This document shows, in pieces, positions 59,335-64,000 of a stretch of 64,000 nucleotides of DNA. Every line of letters starts with the position of its first letter. The stretch's first letter is position 1. Position numbers and translations under genes: made by a program. Origin of the DNA: Akanthomyces muscarius (lineage: Eukaryota; Ascomycota; Sordariomycetes; Hypocreales; Cordycipitaceae). The notes below the pieces were generated by a model. That model worked only from the letters and a program-made list of their open reading frames with translations. It had not been told where the DNA came from and searched no databases. The stretch is taken from contig NC_079242.1 in NCBI RefSeq assembly GCF_028009165.1, forward strand, positions 3,844,001 to 3,908,000, given 5' to 3'.

Positions 59335-59957
59335 TTAATTCCGCTCGACCTTGTCACCCTGGTGAGAGCCGCAGACGAAGCGGCCATCCACGAGCTTGAC
59401 ACCCAGCGCGTCACTGTCTGTCCGCCGGTGTCAGACAAGAGTCACACAAAACGCCATGTTTATCAGTGAAAGTAGGAAATAGACTCACTATTGGGGGAGA
59501 CGGCGAGGTCGGTGTACTTGGGGACGGCGTTGGGGGCGGGCAGGCAGTTGCACTTGAGGCCGAGGTTGCGAGCCGGGCCATTGTCCAGCTGGCCGATGGT
59601 GCAGGGGCGGCACGTCTGGTCAAAGTTGCCACTTCAGGGAAGCACATTAGCCTTTTTTTTTCGCATTATACACACGCGGGCTTGTGGCTCGCATTGCGGA
59701 GAGAAAGAAAATACTCACTTGTCCTGCCAGGCGAGCTTGCCGGCATCGTTGCCGATGCACAGGTTCAGGTTGAGGGTCGTCTGCCAGCGCTTGCCGGCGT
59801 CGTCGAGGCACGCGGCGGTAATGGCCGTCTGGCCCTTCTTGCCCGAGCCCAGCACGTTGAGGTACTTGCACCTGTCGTCAAAGGTGTCGTAGGTGAGGCC
59901 CTGGGCGACGGCGCCGGTGGCGAGGAGGGTGACGGCGGCAACAACGGGAGCGTACAT
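59335..59957 (-). CDS. Secreted cyanovirin-N homology (CVNH) protein
   Basis: Small protein of 154 residues with a predicted signal peptide (MYAPVVAAVTLLATGAVA, cleavage near residue 18-19). Exons on the minus strand are 59957-59719, 59631-59489 and 59417-59335. The mature part resembles the CVNH lectin fold: an opening DRCKYLNVLGS, then TAITAACLDDAGKRWQTTLN with LNLCIGNDAGKLAWQDN, and a second half with GNFDQTCRPCTIGQLDNGPA, LGLKCNC and LGVKLVDGRFVC. The CIGND-GKL pattern and following GNF-xxC are the strongest family signs. Several Cys residues could form disulfides outside the cell. Sugar binding is inferred and the role in the fungus is unknown. Many fungal CVNH proteins lack a signal peptide, so this one is a less common form. 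Confidence 0.75.
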
Positions 59958-61966
59958 GTTTTCTTGTTCAGCAGGGAGTTTTGGATTGGTCAGCGAGATG
60001 AGAAGGTCAGAACTGAGAAACTAGACGTATTATTGCGTACTTCAAAACGGGATGCTTCGAGGGGGCTATATATGAGGCTCTCCCGGCCTGGCTTTTTCGG
60101 GAGTGAGCCGAAGTTTGCAATGGATCTATACTCCCTTGGCAGAACATAAGCGCTAAGAACATGGGAAAGGATGGAAACGAACTGCAAACAAGGCTGCCAT
60201 GGCATGCTTTTTTATTTCATGTAATTCGCGCACAAGGCAGCAATGGAGCATCCTCAACAACCGGTGTGGTGTGAAACCGCCTCCAACGGGAAGGGGTCTC
60301 GAACATCCGGGCCAAGAAGCGGCGGTCAACAAACGCAATACTAATATGATGGCTCGCTTGTGTTTGCACCGGATCCTAAGAATCCGCATCCAAGTGCGAG
60401 CTTTAAGCTTCATTTAGCTAGTTTTCTGGGGCGGAGGCGTGGTCCGGTGTAAGCGTGGGGTTTCGGTCGGTGGTTGCAGAGGCCAAACGCCGGGCGACGA
60501 GCCGGCGCCGCAAGAGTAGGCTACGAGACTTGCGAGACTCCCAGACGAGGCGCTATTGACAAGACTATGGCTAGGATAGAGATGGCCCTCTGCATGGGCT
60601 GGGCTTCTTCACTCGTCGTTGGTCTCGCACTCCTCGCCACTAGAGCCCAAATTCGCGGCGCCATCTCGATGAGGTACGGCACTGCAGAGCCCAGACCGGC
60701 AGCTGTGCGTTTGAGAGATGTTGCCGAGAGGGACCTGCATGAGAACTGCGGCTTACTCTTGGGTCGGCAGTGATTGCTGGCTATCTTGCGGTGGACTGCG
60801 CGGTGCCGGTGACTAGGGCGGTGCTTTGTCCTTTAGAAGCGAGTAACTAGTACATCTCTGGGACCAGCCGATGCACTATTCCATGAGTCTTGTGCAAGGA
60901 GAAACCTAAACCGGCTGATTTGTCGTTTGCTAGAAGTCGCCCGCGGGACAACTCCAAAGCATGGATGGAGTGGCGTGTGGAATGATTCGAGGGCAACAGA
61001 GTCTCTGCTACACTTCCGCCGCGCTGTACAACGCGCAACATCGATATCTGGCTTTCGTTGCCGACCACTCCATTCGCAGGCAAAAAGGATGGGATCCAGG
61101 TCATTGCTGTCCTTGCCGCCATTTTGCGTGGCTTCGTGCCGGGCCGCGGAAGATCAAGGACCGCAGAAGCAGATTTGCCCGACTATGTGACATGTTTGTG
61201 TAGATCTGACAAGGACGGCTATGCTGGGTTACGCATGGCGTCAAGAGCGCGAATCGGATGTGCTTCGGCACACCCCGTCACGGCACCATCAATGTTTCAG
61301 GGCCGGGGACGGCACAAGACTGGACAGAAATATCCTGCACCAAGTTTAGCAGTGCTGATAAAAGCCAATACTATGCTTGGTGTTGCAATTTCGTCAGGCA
61401 TATCAGCGACGCAGTGGCTGTTTCAAGATGGGGGTTGCTTCATCCTGCTGGGGCGGGTGATGTTTGCTGTTTGGCGAACAACGGATCCGTGCTTCAACGG
61501 GTGCCAAGGATGCCCATGTCCTGCAGCGAGGTAGAGGGGGCCGTAAATCTGCTGTCGAGCTTGGATTTTCTGCAGCATGCCTCGATAGCAATTGCAGCTC
61601 TGTTCTGATGGGAAAAATCAAATCAGAAATCTCGAGCCAGCAATGAAGCCGCCAAGTTGACCCAGATCTGCCCCTCCTCATCCCATCCCCCCCAAGCCAT
61701 CCCCCCTCCCCACCCGACGCCTCCCCGACGGCCGCGACAAAGCAGCTGTCTAGCGTGCTTCGACCGTTCGTACCTCTGCGTACTGGTACGTCCCTCTTTA
61801 GCCGCCAGCCCCTCCTCTCCAGACCACCAAGCTTGGGCCGATTTCGTGGCTTTGTATCTCGACGTCTTTGTCTTCTGCTCCTTGGACTATTTCTTTCCCC
61901 TTTTCTAATTCTTCTTCTTCTTCTACTTTACAACCTCATCTCCAGGAAAGAAGAAATCGTCCCAAC
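59958..61966. other. Divergent intergenic region of the CVNH and eIF4E genes
   Basis: A 2-kb region. The right end is a C- and CT-rich leader for eIF4E. ORFs of up to 158 codons on the plus strand (61058-61534) have no recognisable domain or splice structure, and I do not call them genes. Confidence 0.5.
60067..60073 (-). promoter_or_regulatory. Candidate TATA box of the CVNH gene
   Basis: TATATAT lies about 110 bp upstream of the CVNH start codon. Position and sequence fit a core promoter; otherwise untested. Confidence 0.4.
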
Positions 61967-62885
61967 ATGGCCGCCCGCCCGCAGCTCTTCACCCGCAATC
62001 TCTCGGGCCTGTCCCAGAACCCAGAGACCAACTCGCCCGCCGAGCAGCGCGACGATGCCAAGCGCAACTTTCTCAAGACGATGCGGCCGCTCCCGACGCA
62101 GCACTACTGGAACGTCTATTTCGACCGGCATGTACCATCCCCTTGGCCTGTTTCTGGTATTTGCAAGACAAAGGCTAACAGTGCCCGCAGCCAATCCAAA
62201 GACCACAACCCGGCCGACGGCGAGTACAAGGTCCAGCTCGAGCAGCTCGGCTCCCAGATCGAGTCGGTCCAGGACTTTTGGCGCTACAACAACAACACCC
62301 CCGTCGAGCAGATCAAGATGCGCGAGTCGATATACCTCTTCAAGGCCGGCTTCCGCCCCGTCTGGGAGGACCGCCGCAACATCAACGGCGGCAGCTGGAC
62401 GTTTCGCGTGCCCCGCGCCCAAGGGCCGGAGATATGGACCAAGGTGCAGCTGCTGGCCATTGGCGAACAGCTCGAGGCTGCGTTGGACGAGAGTGCGTTT
62501 GCCTTTCCAGCCTTCCCATCTACCGTCCCATCATTTACAAGAAATTTGACAACGTACGCTTGAACTGACAAGTACACACACAGATGACCAGCTCTGCGGC
62601 GTCGGCCTCTCGGTCCGCTTCAAGTTTCACCTCATCACCGTCTGGAACCGCGACGCCAGCAAGCAGAAATCCATCGACGCGCTGTTTGAGTGCATCCTCC
62701 GCGAGCTCCCCGCCGAGCTGCAGACGCGCTCCGAAAACTACTTTTACAAAAAGCACGCCGACCACGAGGGCTTCAAGGTGCCGCCGGAGCTGCAGGGCCT
62801 GGTGGACGCGCAGAAGCTCGGCTCGCCGGAGGACTCTCCCGTGACGGGAGACGCGCCAAAGGTGTCTATTCAGTCGCCGCAATGA
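61967..62885 (+). CDS. Class II (4EHP-like) translation initiation factor 4E
   Basis: mRNA cap-binding protein of 254 residues. Exons are 61967-62127, 62191-62492 and 62584-62885. The first intron has a GC donor (CG|GCATGT) and a normal AG acceptor; this joins YFDR to QSKDHNPADGEY in frame. The three Trp that shape canonical eIF4E are partly kept: the VQDFW motif for partner binding (Trp84), PVWED (Trp112, Glu113) and ITVWN (Trp175). The Trp that stacks on the cap in class I (mouse Trp56) is Tyr66 here, and the equivalent of mouse Trp46 is Tyr51, which is the pattern of class II/4EHP proteins. These are often repressors or condition-specific cap binders rather than the main eIF4E. The start (MAARPQLFTRN) follows a pyrimidine-rich leader. 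A hydrophilic C-terminal tail of about 30 residues follows the fold. Confidence 0.85.
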
Positions 62886-63343
62886 AAACGAGCTGGAAAA
62901 GGCTTCCTTTGACGGCGTGATGCATGTGTATTTTGTTTTGGGCATAGTCTTGGGATCTTTTACAAGACGGGGATATACAAGGGATCAGCTCCCGCGGCGT
63001 TTTTTTTTTCTTGTTCTTGTTTTGTTTTCGCGTGGTCCACGGTAGAATTAGTCGAGTTTGGATTACAAGCATTAGCTGGTCTCTCAGAATGAAAAGCATG
63101 CAATGTCACGGCGCATATTGCAAGATTCATAATGTCACGGCGCCGACACTGGGAAACCTAGAACGCAGATGGAACATGTTGTCATGTATAGAGTCAGTCC
63201 CTTGTGAAAGAAGTAAAGGAAATAAAAAATCCGACCAAACGCCATGCTAGCCCCAGGCCACCCCGTATGCAGACCCCCCGAACGCCCAGAAAGCAATCTA
63301 TACAGCAAACGTTCATCCCATGATCCTCCTGCCTCTTCTTTTG
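62886..63343. other. Convergent intergenic region
   Basis: Between the 3' ends of eIF4E and the EF-hand gene. No gene recognised. Confidence 0.55.
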
Positions 63344-64000
63344 TCACCGCCACACGCCCGCCCTCCGCATCACCTCCTCAAACTCGTCCATGCGCACGCC
63401 CCGCGCCACGCCCGCCCCGCCGTTGGCCTCGAGGATCATGTCCTTGAGCAGCTCCTCGTCGACGTCCTCCTTGAGCACCGCCGCCACGCGCCGCAGGTGC
63501 GCCAGCGTGATCGCGCCCGCTCCTCCTTCCTGGTGGTTCGTGAACAGCGCAAACGCCTCGTCGACCTCGGCCTGGTGCGTCGCGCCCTGGTCCTGGCTGT
63601 GGAACTTGAGCGCGGCAATGGCGAAGAACGGTTCATAGGTCGCGTAGCCGTCGCCGTCGGGGTCGAGGATGGAGATGAACTCTCTGAGCTCGGCGGGGGA
63701 GGAGGGCGGTATTCCGAGAGCACTGTTTTTTTTTATTAGCACCGCAGAAGGTATCAGGCCGAGAGTGAGAGAGAGAGGGAGAGGGGACGCACATCAAGGC
63801 AGACTTGACATCGTCAATCGGCAGCACACCATTCTTTTCCCCGTCCATGGGCTCCGCAAAGAGGCTATAGGCTTCCTTGATTTCGTTTTCCTCCTGCGCG
63901 GACACGTTGTGCTCCTTGGCGAGCTTGGACTGCCGCGGTGCTTTCGGCGCACCGCCGACTGCGGCCGCGGGCTTGCGCTTCGGTGGCTGTGTCGAGCAAA
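63344..64000 (-). CDS. EF-hand protein, calmodulin/centrin-like (5' end outside the window)
   Basis: Partial gene whose start lies beyond the right edge. Visible exons are 64000-63793 and 63722-63344, joined over a 70-nt intron (donor GTGCGT, acceptor ACAG), giving about 195 residues. A basic Pro/Ala-rich N terminus (PKRKPAAAVGGAPKAPRQS) leads into KLAKEHNVSAQEENEIKEAY, the helix before the first EF-hand. Four EF-hand-like units can be traced, but the loops are degenerate: DPDGDGYATYEP has the acidic residue one position early, and the others lack key Asp or Glu residues. It is therefore probably a structural or regulatory light-chain-like protein (centrin/Cdc31 or myosin-light-chain type) more than a strong calcium sensor. 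The exact family cannot be fixed without the missing start. Confidence 0.75.

Noticed and set aside
61058..61534. A 158-codon plus-strand ORF upstream of eIF4E
   Set aside because: No domain, no homologous-looking motif and competing ORFs in the other frames; considered random.

Overview
The window is nuclear DNA of a filamentous ascomycete (Pezizomycotina), most likely a Sordariomycete of the order Hypocreales. The grounds are short GT-AG introns of about 50-90 nt with CTAAC-type branch points, C-rich third codon positions, and a gene set of fungal type (Pth11-like rhodopsin-fold receptor, SidC-type siderophore synthetase, short kinesin-3, ascomycete Hnt3/aprataxin). Genus and species cannot be read from the sequence. 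Seventeen protein-coding genes can be supported. I worked out their exons by hand from splice signals and reading-frame continuity.

Left part (1-15.3 kb): a kynurenine formamidase (minus), a gene-poor stretch of about 4.4 kb, a seven-helix Pth11-like membrane protein (plus), 2 kb rich in homopolymers, then the RNA polymerase III subunit RPC4 and the urease accessory protein UreD (both minus).

Centre (15.3-38.4 kb): an iron/siderophore locus. A 14-kb intronless NRPS gene (minus, 4680 aa) has the domain order A-T-C-A-T-C-A-T-C-T-C-T-C, which is that of ferricrocin-type synthetases (SidC/NPS2). It shares a 1-kb divergent promoter with a full-size ABC-B transporter (plus), followed by an MFS siderophore-iron transporter (plus). 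The shared promoter carries three exact copies of the SreA-type iron-repressor GATA motif (ATCWGATAA, all seen as TTATCAGAT). A fourth exact copy, with two related GATA elements, lies between the ABC and MFS genes. The likely picture is iron-repressed co-expression of siderophore assembly and transport. The ornithine monooxygenase and acyltransferase needed to make the hydroxamate are not in the window.

Right part (39-64 kb): mostly conserved housekeeping and chromosome-maintenance genes: cohesin SCC3, telomere protein POT1, importin alpha, a DHX57-like DExH helicase, aprataxin/Hnt3, an AT-hook protein, a short kinesin-3, a secreted cyanovirin-N-fold protein, a class II (4EHP-like) eIF4E and an EF-hand protein cut by the window edge.

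The points most worth a second look are the GATA/SreA elements around the siderophore genes, an in-frame TAG inside a 33-codon tandem repeat at the end of the AT-hook gene, the inferred GC-AG intron and class II residues of the eIF4E gene, and a cyanovirin-fold protein with a signal peptide. I recognised no tRNA, rRNA, CRISPR array or intact transposon.
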